Source: Erythrocercus mccallii
Lineage: Eukaryota > Chordata > Aves > Passeriformes > Dicruridae
Length of the DNA stretch: 64,000 bases
NCBI GenBank assembly: GCA_013397435.1
Contig: VZRG01001683.1
Span: 77,943 to 141,942 of the forward strand
Direction: 5' to 3'
The position numbers and the translations under genes were made by a program. The notes beneath the pieces were generated by a model. It ran no database searches, was not told where the DNA came from, and saw nothing but the letters and a program-made list of their open reading frames with translations. Position 1 is the first letter of the stretch; each line of letters opens with the position of its first letter. Positions 20,784-34,427 of this stretch are shown piece after piece.

Positions 20784-23700
20784 TCTTGGATCTTCATTTG
20801 TACCTCATTTCTGTAACATCCTCCCTACATTTTCCATGGAGGCTTTTCTGTGTCACTGAACGTTCAGGTTTATGTTGTGCCACTTGTGAGGGACAGAAGG
20901 GCTGTGTGGAGGGGGGTTCTTTATATCGGGCTTTAGAGCCAACATCTTTCCACTACTAAAGTCCCAAACGATGTGCTTTGACTGCTCCCACTCAGGCGTC
21001 CAAACAAGAATCTGGGGATGAAATGGAAGAGAATGGCTGTTCACCAGATGTCCATAGGTGTGTAATTGATCCATGTGGACATCAGGGTAGAATTTGGCAA
21101 AATATCAGCTGGGACATCATAGTTAACCACAGAAAACAAGGCTTGCTCTAAGAATTTTGCTGTAGATAGAAAACTATTTTAAAAATAAATGATAACTGAA
21201 CAGACCAAAAAGGACTGGACTGGTATTGGTCAGTTCCTCAAATTGCTGAAGGATCAGACTTGCAACCAATTTTGTAAAATATTTTTCTGCAGGACTCTGG
21301 CATGGACTGTCAGAACATGTGAGTGAAACTCGCTGGTGCTGTAAAGCTGGGAGGCACCATTAATATACAGTGCCCTACAGGAAGAATGGCATTCCTCTGG
21401 AGAATTGGATCATGGTAATGGGATGCAAGAACAAATACCTTGGGACTGAGAACAAGAATTTCTCCTCTAATCAGTCAGGAGCAACACAGGAAGAGAAAGG
21501 CCAGAGTATATTACAGCACACGTATGGATGTCATTGTGCTGCAGCTCTGAAAGAGGAAATGGGATCTGAGAGCAGGATAATTACAGCAGAGCTGGAGGTG
21601 GGAGTGGCACTTTTGGGGCTGCCTGAGACCTTCCCTGGTCCTGCCCCAGCCCTGACCACCCATACTCAGTGTAGGACAGGAGTAACTGGGGGCAGGAAAC
21701 CTCTGCCACCACAGGAGGCTGAAGCTGTGATTGTATTTTTTATCTGGGACATCCAAAGAGCCTGAAGTGGGTACACGTCCATGTGAGAAAGCACATGGAA
21801 GCAGGAGCTCAGGTGGGAATGGATGTTTGGGGGTAGGGCCCCAGTGCAACCTCCACCTGCTTGTTCTGCCCCAGGGGCTGCTCCTCTCCCTCCTGCTGAC
21901 ACAAACATCCTGCAACCATCCAGCCAGGGAGGCAGAAAATGGATCCACCCAAAGAGAACAATACAGCAGCAATACAAAGGTCATTTTTCTAGGTCCAGTC
22001 TCCAGACACTGAAGCAGTCTGAGCTTCTTTGAAATCCGAGACCGGCTCAGTCGCTGGTGATTTGGGAACCTTGGCCAAGTCACATTTCCATTGTAGAGAG
22101 ACGCCTTCCCAAAGGTGCCCTCTTTGGGTCTGGAATGTATGCCCAGAAGAAGCAAAGCTGCTTGCTGCACACCTCTTGGAGGACTGAAGATAAATTTGTT
22201 AGCTAATGAACGACCTTGAGCAGGAATTACTGAGGAAAGTGGCCATGGATTCCCAGTGGTGTGGGAATTAGAAGCTGGCTCCATCCAGGGCAGCAGGTGA
22301 AGTTCCAAGGTGCAGGGCCATGGTTTGGGTGCTTGTCACAAGAGCTGGGGCCCCAGTGACTGCAAACCTGCGATGACACCTACTGGTAACCAAAGATGTT
22401 CCTGCATCCAGGCTGAGCCTGCGTGCTTCTGAACTGATTTCATATCCCTGCTTTCCAGCACTAAGGTTCCCCACAGTGGTGTTGTACATGCTGCTGCAGG
22501 GAGCTGGGCTCTGCTTAGCCACATTTTCAAACCACTCATTTTCAATTTCTGTCTCCTGGTCTGAGCTGAAAAATCCATGTTGGAGTTGTCAGAGTGTGGG
22601 CACTGGGAGCCCAGTGCTCCTCTCCATCAGCCCAGTCAGGTGTGGATGGCATGGACATTTCCTGGAGCACTCCTCTTTCCACACTAATGGTTCTGTTATC
22701 CTACAGGACAGGAGTTACCCATAAACTTCCTCCTTAGCACATCCTGAAAGCTTTGGAAGGTGACCCTGTTTATCTGCAGGTGTCACAGATAATGCCCAGA
22801 TCACCCCTGAACTGGTGACATGGAGCAAGCAGCAGTTCCAATAAAATACACCTAATGCAGACAGCAGTGGAAAACAAGAGTGCTTGATCTCACCCTGGAA
22901 AGTCTCAGAGCCAGTGATTGTATTCCCCTCAGAACTCTCCTTTTCCCCCACTTTAAGATGAAGATTTTGACCAAATCTATGGAGGGCTGGTGGTGCACTG
23001 AGCACTTCAGCAGGCAGGGGAAGGCAGGAGACGTGGCCAGACTGTGCGAAGTCTCAGACCTCAGCTCAGATTCAGCACTGGGCTTGCTCATTTTGAAGAT
23101 ATAATGTGGAAAGAAAGGGAATGAGAAAGGAGGAACCATCTCTGGAAGCTGGATGGGTTTTTTTTAACCTTATCCTGTCAGTCTGCTGGAACACTGCCAG
23201 AATGATTTCTGCTTGGACAAGCTGCGACAAATTACAGGAGAAATCCAAGCAAAGTAATTAGACTCAGGAATCCCAGTTGGGAGTTTTGTACTGAATTCCT
23301 CAGATTTATCCCAAATTTTAAAGTGTCTCCTTTGTCTTTTACTAACATATTTCTGAGTGGCATGACAACCATGCACAAATAATGAAAGTTCCCTAAATTA
23401 TTTCTAAGACTGTAACACTTGAAATGATTCATTTGCATGAAAGGAAATCCAGGGTGAGAACATTCTGTATTTGTTAATAGGTAAAGGCTTGGACAGAGGG
23501 ATTATCTGCTGGCACCCCTGAAGAGCACACAGCCCAGATTAATGTCAGTACCTCTGGATCTCTCCAGAGCACACATAAATATATCTGAGGGCCTGTTTCC
23601 CAACCTCTCTCTACAACTGGGAGAAGTGAGCACTTCAAGGGCACACTTTGTCTTATCCTGGACATCTGGAAATATCTCTGCCAGGGTGAGATGAATTGTG

Positions 23701-26700
23701 TCTCAGAGAGGAACCTATTTTTCCCTTATTTGGACACACCATATATATCAACCTTACACAATAGATATAAAACCTTGTCTAAAAGATCCTGTAAGGAGAA
23801 TCTGGACAACTCTCTGGTGTGGCAAATATTTAGTGTGGAGAGATGAGCTCTGGCCTCATGTTGCAAGAGAGATTTTCTTGCCTCAGCCCTTGCTGTACAT
23901 TGCATGAACTTCTACTGCAAAGACCTGAAGAGAGGCCCTGCTAGTTCCTTTTATGAAGAGATTACAATTTTTTAAATTTTCAGCTAAAGTAGCTTGGATA
24001 TGATCTCATTAGCCCACATATTTTAATGCTTACCATTACCTCTTTGAAAAATTCAAGTGGGACAAACAACACCCACAAGAACAGGGCACCCAAAGCTCCA
24101 GTGGCTCTTCCTGTGGCACAAAACCTCTGAGCCAAGGCTGTACCAAGGAGCTGCCACAGATGAGGGATACAACTGCATCATTATTTGCCTTGTTTTTCTA
24201 TCAAATCTCCCCATGGTTCAGGGTCTCTCTTGTTTGAGACGCCAGAAGCAAAATGAGCTGGATGTGAAATTTCCTACAGCAGTTCCCAGGAGCTTTTCCT
24301 TGCATCAAATGTTTCTGGAAGCTGTGTAACTACAGTCACTGAGGGGCAATTCCTGCCCAGCACAGAAAACCATCACAGGCTGCAGAGCAGAATTTGGGCT
24401 CTTAATTTGGGCATAAGGAGCGTTTTGCTCATCCCAAACTTTCTGTGCTAAAATAACATGCAGAACACACTTCTTATGTGCCTCCAGGAAACAATTCAGT
24501 TTCCAAACAGGCTGGTTTGCCATGGCTGTAACAGACAGAACTAATACAGTATTTACTTAGTCTGGCAATTTTTGAAATCTTCCTTTAATTAGAACTAGAT
24601 ACAGTTTGTTCCTGAAATTCATTTATTTATACTACCCGGCGTCCCCACTGATAGAATCAAATGAAAACTCTGCCTGCAAATATGTTTTTCCTCCTGCATT
24701 TAGAGCTCATGGCATTCCACAACACTTTGAGGCCAAAGTCTGCGACTTAAGAGAACCAATTCTTTGGCAGGAGTCACTCCTTGTGAAACTATTTTTGGCC
24801 CAGAACAACAAGGCTTATGTAGCTCCCCACAGTTCCCTATCACTAAAATACCACAGGCTGTTGCGGAAAGGAGTCATGGGGCTAAGCTAATGTCCTTTGG
24901 ATCACTGGAAATCCGAGAGGCTGATCCAATTTAAGATTCTGTTGTATGAAAAGATGGATTTCCTTTTTCCCTCACATCACATCATCATTAATACTTGTCC
25001 AGCCAGGTGTTTCTCTGTGGATCAGGTCCTGAAGCAGCCAAGTGGAGGTGCCCAGCTCCCCTTTCTGTGGATGTCTGGGATAAACAGGAGATGGGAATCT
25101 CCTGAATTTATCTCATGAGTCTCACACACACACACAAAGTCTGCAGGGGAAATCAGGGTGGTTTTTATTGCATAATTCCCTGGAATGTGACAGACACTTC
25201 CAAAGGAACTCTCTGAAAAGTCTGCTCAGAGGCAGCACTCAGAGCATCCTGAGGCACACTGTGGCAGCAAACCAGGAAAGGTGGGAATCGACTCTGGAGA
25301 ACCTGAGACTGCTTGGCAAAGGCCAGTGCCTCACACAGTACAGCACATGCCCCCAGCCCTTCCCAGGGATTTTTTTCCCCTTCAACCCCCAATCCTGAGC
25401 ATTCTCCTTGTGCTGTGGGCAGAGGGGCACTGTCCCTGGATGCTGCCATAGACAGGGGTAGAGTTCCTGGACTTTCTCAGGGTACAAGACTTGACAGAGA
25501 AAAATTAACATGCAAAAATCTCTTTTCCTCCCCCTTTGGAATTATTTCCATCTCTGTAAATGAAAGAGGAAACAAATGAAATTTCACCCGCAGAGCACTG
25601 TAACATTTTACAGCCTTTTAGCAGTGAAAGTAGCAACAGAAAAAATGGGAAAACAGAACCAAAGCTGCTGGATCTGTGTATGCAATTATTCCCTTTTCAT
25701 TTGCTACTTCAGATTTTATTAACATAACAGAGGGAAAAAATGGATCAGGGCTGAATCAAACACTTCACACCAAGGAGAGTCAGGATTTCTTTTCTAAACT
25801 CTTGTTATTTTCTAGCATACAATAGAAACCAAATGTCTCCATCAGGATTAGGCTATAAGCCACCCACAAAAACCAAGCATTGCCAAATATAAACTGTCCA
25901 AATTCTGGGTTTTTTTTTTCTGTCAGCAAACAAAACACCATCAGCTTGTTTACACAGAGCAGTAACCAGCTTTGCAATTAAGTAAGGCAAAAATTCAACA
26001 GCTGATTTTCCATGCAAATGGAGCATTTATCAAGGCAGCAGAAAGGTGGGTATGACCAGTCCTCTCACCAGGTTAAATTGCACGGCTTGAGATCCATAAA
26101 GAGAACCACAATAAAAGAGCAAGGCAGGGTGAAAGGCCAGGCATTCCCATTTTCCTCAGGGAAGTTATTAGCATGAATTAGGAACTGTTAGTCACTGCAG
26201 AGTGTGGGTGCAGCACACAGGCAATGATCAGCATCACTTTCAGGGAGAGCTTTTTTAACCCATAAATACATTTATTAAAAAGGTGACTCCTTCCCCACCA
26301 TGGAACTCCATGGAACTGACCTTGCTGCACCCCTGGGCAAGGCCCAGTGGCTTCTTCTCTTTTTAAGCTGCTGAAGGAGCTTAATTCTGCCTCAGAATGC
26401 ATCAAACACAGGGGCGTTGTTCATGTAGCAGGGAATGGTGGCTAAAATCCTGGAAAAGTGCCATAAAAACCCATTTGACACCAAGACAACAGCATACTCC
26501 ATCAAAGGTAGATCAGCCAACAAGGGAAATGACAGCTCAGGGTTGGAGCCTCTTTGTTTTTGAACATTTCCAAACATGAGGCTTTAGGATTTAGTTTATC
26601 ATGGGTTTAAACTGCAGGCTGAGATCTGAGCACAGTTTTCATTTACATTTGAACTTTTACAGAGTTTTACATTCAAGTTAAATGCTGGATCAAAAGTGTT

Positions 26701-28217
26701 TCAATTGTTTCCAGCCATCTTGTCAGAAAACCTCAGTTCTGTGTGTTTGTTCTGTGTATTTTATTTAAGACCATGACACAGAGCAAGGCTTTGTGGATCA
26801 CCATGTTAAGGGCATATTGCTATTGTTCGGAGAGATGCTTGTTCACCCAATTAAAAATAACCCCAGCATTCAGTAAATCAACAAGATGTGAAGAACAATT
26901 CAGTTTCAAAAGATGAGATCATGTAACCATAACTTTTCTGTCTGTTATTTACAGTGGGTAGGCAGAATTCTCGCAGTTGTGCTTTTCAACAACCTTCATA
27001 TATTTAGTCAGAAATCTCTGTTTCTGGAAGCTTTTTTGTGTTGTCATGGAAATTATCACCACGTCCCTGAGACCAGGATAGCAATTTTATGACAAATTAC
27101 AGGAGATGGAGAAGGAGAATATTTTGGCATAAGACAATACGCAGAAGGAAAAGAAATCACACAACGTTTTTGGACTCTAAAAAGGCATCCAAATAAAGAT
27201 GACTCTTTAATCTGCCCATGCTTTATAACCAGTCAAATACAAAGTCTACCAATCTGCAGGAGGTATTGTTTTGCAGGATTCAGTACAATCCCTCTATATC
27301 ATCCAGGGAAGATTGGCCAGGACATCTCAGGCTTCTTCCAACCTTTACTCCTAAGCATCACACCCCAAAATCTAAGAACAAACCAGAACATAATGTTCTC
27401 AGGAAGATTTCTGCTCATTTGAATCTGAATCTTGCAGACTTTTTCTGTTATACACACCTTCTGCAATCACCAGGTCTCCAAACCTTTGAAAATTGCTCCT
27501 ACATAAAAATCATCCAACAGTGATTTTCAATAACAGAGGAAACTCTTCCCAGGTAAGGAAAGGGATGTGAAAAACAATTTTAGCTGAAGAGAAAAGATAC
27601 TTTCCCTCTATTGCTGCACTCTAAGCTCTGCAGATGTGTCCCAGGAATCCAGGAAGCAAAGAAGGAGGATACTGTGGAACCCAGCTTTGCCTTCACCAGG
27701 CCTGGGGAGGTGAGAACAAAAGGCTGATCACAGAAAAATTAAAGACCAGATAATAAAGAATCTGGCTCGTGCTAAAACTTCAACCCTGCTGCCTTTCCTG
27801 GTTACCTGGACTCACTGGCCAGAACACTAAAGAATGAAAAATTCCTGCTGCTTTCTATTTAGAACATAACTAATTGATCTACAAGCAGAAATAGCAGTCA
27901 AGCAGCTGCCTAATACCCAAAATACATAAAATTAAAATTATATAAACAGAATGGACACTTTTCATATTTTTAAAGTGAAAACAAAGGGAAAATTAAACAT
28001 AAAAAAGTCGAGAAACGTTTTCATCTTTCTGGGTTTTTTTTCAGAGACGTTGTTGATCATTTTGGTTTTCAAACAATTTTTAAAATTCATTTTCATTTTT
28101 TTTAAATGCAAGTAGCACAACACAGCAGTCCATGGAATCAAAGTAAGGATATTTCAACCTGTTGCTGGCTGCATATGGCCAGAGCACAAATTTGTGCCAG
28201 AAGAAGGAAACAGGCTG
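20784..28217. other. Intergenic, no gene seen
   Basis: AT-rich unique sequence. It includes the longest open frame outside the genes and minisatellites (265 codons, 21511-22308, - strand), which I do not call a gene. A short (CA)n tract lies at about 25123-25136. No recognised transposon or RNA gene was seen. Confidence 0.55.
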
Positions 28218-28356
28218 GATAGGGAAGTCCCCATCTCTGGAGGGTTTTAAAAGATGTGTGAATGTGGCTCTTGGGGACATGGGTTAGTGGTGGCCTTGGC
28301 AGAGCTGGACTCAATCTTAAGAGTCTTTTCCAACCTCAATTATTCTGTGATTCTAC
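28218..28356 (+). mobile_element. CR1 LINE 3'-end fragment
   Basis: Sense-orientation CR1 tail with CCCCATCTCTGGAGG, TGAATGTGGCTCTTGGGGAC, ATGGGTTAGTGGTGGCCTTG and a terminal TCTTTTCCAACCTCAATTAT plus TCTGTGATTCTA. It is truncated and non-coding. Confidence 0.95.
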
Positions 28357-29093
28357 ATCTGAACTGCTTTTAGTCCACTTCATGGAAAATCTATAAAAAG
28401 ACTCGGTGAATCAGAGCCTGGATTTAAAAAAGCTCTTAATAATGAATTGAGAATATTTGTACTGAGTTTTTTCCCCCCAGTATTGATATTCAAAACTCTA
28501 ACTCACTTCAAGAATTTGGACTTTCAAAATTTTATCTTCCTCGCTACTTTCTAATTGAAAAAAAAGCACCCTTTTTCCCCTATAAAAGATTTTTCACTCT
28601 AAAAGAGATTTGGCAAAGTGGGGCGGTCCTGAAATGAGCCCAAACAAATCCCAGGTGCTTTGAGTTTCACCTTTCAACACGATCTTGAGAGCTCAAGCAG
28701 CAATTCCAACCACGGACCAGGAGAGAGCAGCCACAGACAAGGGTTTGAGTGCAGCACAGTGGCAGCGAGTTCCTGGTGTAAGTGCTAAAGCGGAGAAAAG
28801 GAGTAGGATGATTTTAAGGCCATTATTTAATGGTGTGTGGGTATGATTGGAGGTATCCAAACGGCAAACATTGCAGCTGATATTAAAGGAGGAAGTTCTC
28901 TGCCAAGGGACAGAACCTCCTCCTTAAAAAACAGATCAAATCACTGATTTTGTTCCTGGCAGACAATAACTTGTTTCAGTGCAATCATTGATTTTGAAAG
29001 AATAAAGAAACTTCCATGCCTGAAAACCACACAGAGAATTGTTTCAGCACAGATCACCCCAGCCCTGTAATGGTGCCAGGGCTGCTCCCCCGG

Positions 29094-29172
29094 GACTGGG
29101 ATGGCTTTGGAAATTGGAATGCTTAAAGCTCCTTTGGGATTGGGATGGTTTGGGGACTGGAATGGTTAAAGG
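29094..29172. repeat. Two-copy 44-bp tandem repeat
   Basis: Copies start at 29094 and 29138, sharing GAYTGGGATGGYTT and then TGGAATGSTTAAAG. They are diverged. Confidence 0.7.
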
Positions 29173-32100
29173 CCTGCACACAAGGAACAGGGAAAGACAA
29201 ACAAGCCTCAAAGGCACAACACACCCCCTGGACTCGATAGCATCCTCCAGCCACTTCAAAAGAGCCCAGGTCTGTTTGATATTCCCTTTTCCTCCTTGAA
29301 TTTGGAAACATGTAAACAGGGAGAGCTGGGCCAGCAGCTTTGAGCTGAAGGCAGGAGCTGCGGAGGGAAATGGGAGGGCAGCAGGGCCCAGCTGGCCTGG
29401 CTGCTGTCAGACGGGAAGGGCTCTCTGCTGCTGGCTCCTGGAGATCAAACGGCAGATACAGCCCTTGCAGAATATATGGCTTTATACATCTGGGAACTGC
29501 CTGACCTGGCACATGGTTACCCTATAGGATTTTGTGCCAGAGCTCCTTTGCTTGCTGTCAGGGTTTTGTTGCAATTTCTGAGAGCCGTCCAACTTCTCTG
29601 GATGACCTCACTCCCAGAATTTGCTGTGCACGTGTAGTCCTCAGCATTTGGAACAAGGAGGACACTTTAAACAGCCACAGGAGAAAACCCAAAACCTGTA
29701 AACCTAAAGGATGCAAATCCAGGAAGAAAGCAAAAATAACCCAGTGTTTATTATTTTTAGGTTAGTGAGAATTTTATGAACCATCTCATAGCTGGATATC
29801 TGACTCATGATACTTAAAAGCCTGAGGATGTCAAACCTATAATTATTTACTGCTGGAAAATCAAAGAGAAACAGCGATCTTCATAAACCTCAAGCTTCAG
29901 AACAGAAGCCAATCTCTGCTTGCACCAAGAGCTTCTTTTTGAAGCAGGTTATTTTAGAAAGGCTCTTTATGGAAATTCCTCTAAAACATCCTGTCCTGAC
30001 ATCTGCTGGAGAGGGCAAATGAATAAATGAGCCACTGGTCAGATGGGTCAGCACTTCTCCAAGCAGTGAGGTGCCTGCTGACCAAAATCTGTGGTCAGCA
30101 AAACATGTGAGCAATTCCTCAAGGCTCACGAGGTGCCACCGCTTTTGTTGCTACTCTGTTACAAAATAAGAGGGAAAAGCCCACTTTGCCTGAGCTTCTG
30201 TGAGTTGATATTTCTCTTCAGAGCCCTTCACCAAAAGGAATTTCCCATCATCTCTCTCCACAGCCCTCACTGAGATTCTCAGCCTGCCCTCAAAGTACTT
30301 TTACAGCTCCACAGAACTTTTCCAATTGTTCTTTGCAAAACAAATTCCTGCTGCCCTTCCACCTGTGCCAATCAGATCCCACTTTCTTCCTTCTTGCTTA
30401 AAACTCGGGTCACTCTGCCCATTTCCTGATACTGACATTGCAGAGTTGGCTTTTAATTCCCACCACTGCTATCAAAACTCCAGGGACCAAAAATGTACAG
30501 AAGAAGCATCTTTGGAGAGTGAAGTTTTTCCCTTCCCTGAATTTTTGAAATTCAGGCGGGATGAGCTTCCAGCAGGACTTGTGCAAACAGGGCTGTGCTG
30601 CAGAGAAGAGAAGGACAGAAAGAAGAGATCTAAAGGCTGCTGTGTGTGTGCTTCACCATTCAAAGGAAGCTGACAGCTGAAAGGTCGTGTGAGGCTGCAG
30701 CTGCCTCTGAAAGGCTCCCCAGGAAAACCCTTCCCAGGGAGTGAGTGCCTGGGTGGGGATGGCCCGTGCACAGCGGCTTTTGTTCCGCGTTCGTCTGGAT
30801 GCCTTTGGAAGCCTCTTCCATGAAGGGCTGAGCTTTCCTCCTCCTCCTCCTCTGCTCCTTCCTTCTCCCACTTTCATGTTTTGTACTTCAGAGCTGGGCT
30901 GTTCTGCTGGCCAGGGTCAGCACAAGGTCATGACTTGTGACAGGAGGTTAATGTAGTTGTTAAGTAACAACGTGAGTCTTTTCAATGGCATGAATATTCC
31001 ACCCCACCCTCTCGCAGACACACACACACGCTCGCTGTCTCTCGGCTGAATACTCGGGAATGGCAGGGCGGTCGTGGCAGGCTCTTGGACACCGTGCCAT
31101 GCACTTACACCTATTTCAATTACCACTTAGCCAGCTACATGGGGTATTTAATAGGTAGGTTTAACTCTTTGAAGGATTTCCGGTCATTTCAAGAAGTTGG
31201 GCAAATATTGTGACTGCTTTATGATAGCTGAAAATGATAAATACTGAGTGTGCTGTTGACACTACAATGTGGGCAAGGACAGGACCCAAATCTCTAAAAT
31301 TTGCTGGAAGTTTGATGTATTCATGTACTTTAAGGGGGTCTGCAGATGTCACAGAAACTGCTAACAAACCCATGACTAAAGTTACTTTTATAAGTTTTAA
31401 AAGTTGTAACATTTTCAACACATACTCAGGAAACAGCTTCGGTGATCTGGGTGAAACTTTTGGGCATGGAGATGTGAAAATCATGGAACTGTATTTTAAG
31501 ATTGCAATACAGTTCAAGATTGAATAATTTCAATAATTTCGAGACTGAAATTTTGAAGTCAAAGCGCTTTGGTGTGAGCATTGCTTTAGAGAGGATGAGG
31601 GAGACTAAAGAAGGGTTTAGAAAGTGTCAAGCCAAGAAACACTAAACTTTTTTTTTTTACCCTTGTCTGACAAGCCCATAATAAATGCATCATTGGACCA
31701 ATACCTTAACAGGTATTTCCCATTTCTGTTTTCTGTCCTTCAGAGGAACACACTCCCTGTAGTTTGCAGTTATCCAATATAACTTAGAGTGGGATACTGG
31801 ACGAGATATCAATATCCTGTTATGGTACGAAGTTTGATAACCACATAGGAGTGTGAGAGGGCCAATAGTTATGGCTGGAGAAGAGAAATCTCACTGTCTG
31901 CTTTGCTAATGACACAGCTCTGTCTGTGTCTCTGAATTCTGAAAGGGGTATCATTTACCTCCCTCCCTTAATCTGATGGGAACCTTTTGATCTCAGCTGG
32001 ATCTGGCCCCTCAGTTTACAAAGTAGCGGTTGAAGACAGATAAAGCCTCCTGAAAACAAATCATTCAAATCAGAAGACCCGAGAAAAGCCAAGCGATCTC

Positions 32101-34362
32101 AAGTCAAAAATCTGCAACCTCGCTAATATTTTGAATCCAAGAAAGAACAGGCTAAGGTGAGCTCTACTTATGTCTGACTCTAAATATGAATCAGAGCAAC
32201 AAAGCAAAGCCAACTGCACAACTTCCCTCCTGGAAAGAGAAAATCCAAATCTATTCATTTAACAGACTTCTCAATCTGCAGTAATCACACAGCTTCAGAC
32301 TTGCAAACTCTTACAGCTGTGTTGGATTTGTGACCCCGCCAGGTATTTCCCAGCTACTTTCACAGTATGACAGAGCTATCAGGGAAAGAAAGCAGATCGC
32401 ATTTCTCTAGGTCAAAGCATTTTGAAATGGTTATTTTTGACAGAATTGGGAATACAATGGAATTTTGGGCTGCAGTGGAAACTGAGATCAATAATTCATA
32501 GCCAATACCAACCAGTAGAAACACAGACATTCCAAGGTGAATTCCTTTTTGATGCAACATCTCTGGAAGGTGCTGCCCCAAAAGTGCTGTCTCACACGGT
32601 GACACATCCAAGCAGGGCCATGCCAGTCACCAGAAATCCCCAGGTGTCAAGGACAGGAAAGGAAATGCAGCTGTGTTGTTTTCCTTCTCAGCTCAGCTGT
32701 TACCCCATTGATGGGTGCGGTGCTGGAGCTGTGGAATGAGTCTCTGAAAGGACTGACACCTACCGAGCACTGTTTTGCTTTTGTTTCAGACCTCCAAAGG
32801 ATTATTTGAGGTAAACATAGAAAATAAATACAATCATTTACTGTTTTATGTGCGGCCTACTGTGTGATTTTTGTCATGTCTTCTGTGTTGCTTGCTCAGT
32901 GACAGCTTTGATGTTCTGGATGGGTCTGATGCTGTTACAGAACCGGAGGCACCAGGTTTTGCTTTAGACACTTGTCACTGAAGAGGCTGAAAGAACAACT
33001 GCCGTGGCTTTCTGTGGCTTTCCATCAACGCACGGCAGCTGCCCCGTTATAAAGCAGCCTACAAACATCTGTGAGGGGCCCCCGAGCAGGCAGGTGGTGC
33101 CAGAGAGGGGCAGACAGCAGAGTTAAACACAGCAGGACAATGAGGAGCCCGAGGGAACTGGGGCTTGTCCTTCCTAAAAATCTGCTGCAGCGTTTGGGAG
33201 AGGGAACGCTCAGAACCAGCCCTGGGGCAAACAACAGGCAGCACAATCTGTTCCTTCTTCCTCGCCCCGAGGGGATTTCTAATCTTGATTTGCAGCTACT
33301 CCTTTCTCCCACCTATGCTCGATGGGCACTGCATTCAAGACTCACCAAAGGGCTCAGGATTTCCTCTCTGAACTCCAGCTAAGAGTGGCTAAAGAGGGCC
33401 TGGATTCACCTCTAGCCCAAGACAATTTTTATTTCCCAGTCTCAGAAGAGCGATTCTTCTCTGCTATTTACTTTTGTGGTTGAAAAGAAACTAAAACTCT
33501 TCTCCCCCTTAAATTTCTGTCCTAGAAACTTCCTCAAGACTCTTACTGTTTATCTGTGATCTCTGAAATGTGATTGGGAATCCCATCAGCATCTCGTGTT
33601 TAATGTATGGTATCAAGTGTATCAGCACTTAAAAACAAATCATAATATGTTCTGTCCAGGTGCTGATTGTTGGAGAAAAATATTTAACTCGAGGACTTGA
33701 AAGTCAAGCAGGAAAAGAAATTATTTACAACGACAACATCACACTATGATAAAAAAATATCAAATTTAGGTAGAATAGTAAAAGTTATTAAAGTATAGAA
33801 ATGCCTCTGAAGGGAAATCTGTCAATGAGTATGTGGAGGTAAGGGTGACTGGGAAATGTGCTCTGGGCTGACAGAATCAGGCTGGAGAGCTGTGGGACAG
33901 AGCCCAGCACAAAATGTGCCAGCAGAGGGTACTCCTACTTTACCTCTGCAGTGCTCCCAGGGGAGGGACAGCCCCGGGGGACAGCAGGGGACCTTCAGGG
34001 ACAAGCAAAGCGACTGAAGGGACGCTCACGGCTCTCCTGTCACTAAGGAGCTTCCTTAGTAATGGAGCCAGGGAAAGAACGTAAATCAAACTTTGAAATT
34101 GTTGCCAAAGACAATGATCTATAGGTTGTTTCCAAAAAGCTGCTCTATAACCCTTAGGCTTCCAGGACAAGCAGAAGGTCACAACTCTTACCAAACAGCT
34201 GGATTGATGGAATTATCATCATGGACTTTTTATGCTTTGTAGCTAAAATGTTACAGGTGAGGGAATAGAAATCCAAATGCAAGTAATATTATCAGTGTAT
34301 GTGCTCATAGCAGTGCAGGTTGGAAAAAACGAAATAGAAGCACTTTACTTCCTATGCTTGTA

Positions 34363-34427
34363 GGCACTAATTGATATGAAATAAATATGAAAATAATGGA
34401 GGCATTAATTGATTTGAAAATAAATCC
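34363..34427. repeat. Two-copy 38-bp tandem repeat
   Basis: GGCAYTAATTGATWTGAAA followed by ATAAAT recurs at 34363 and 34401. The second copy is partial. Confidence 0.7.
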
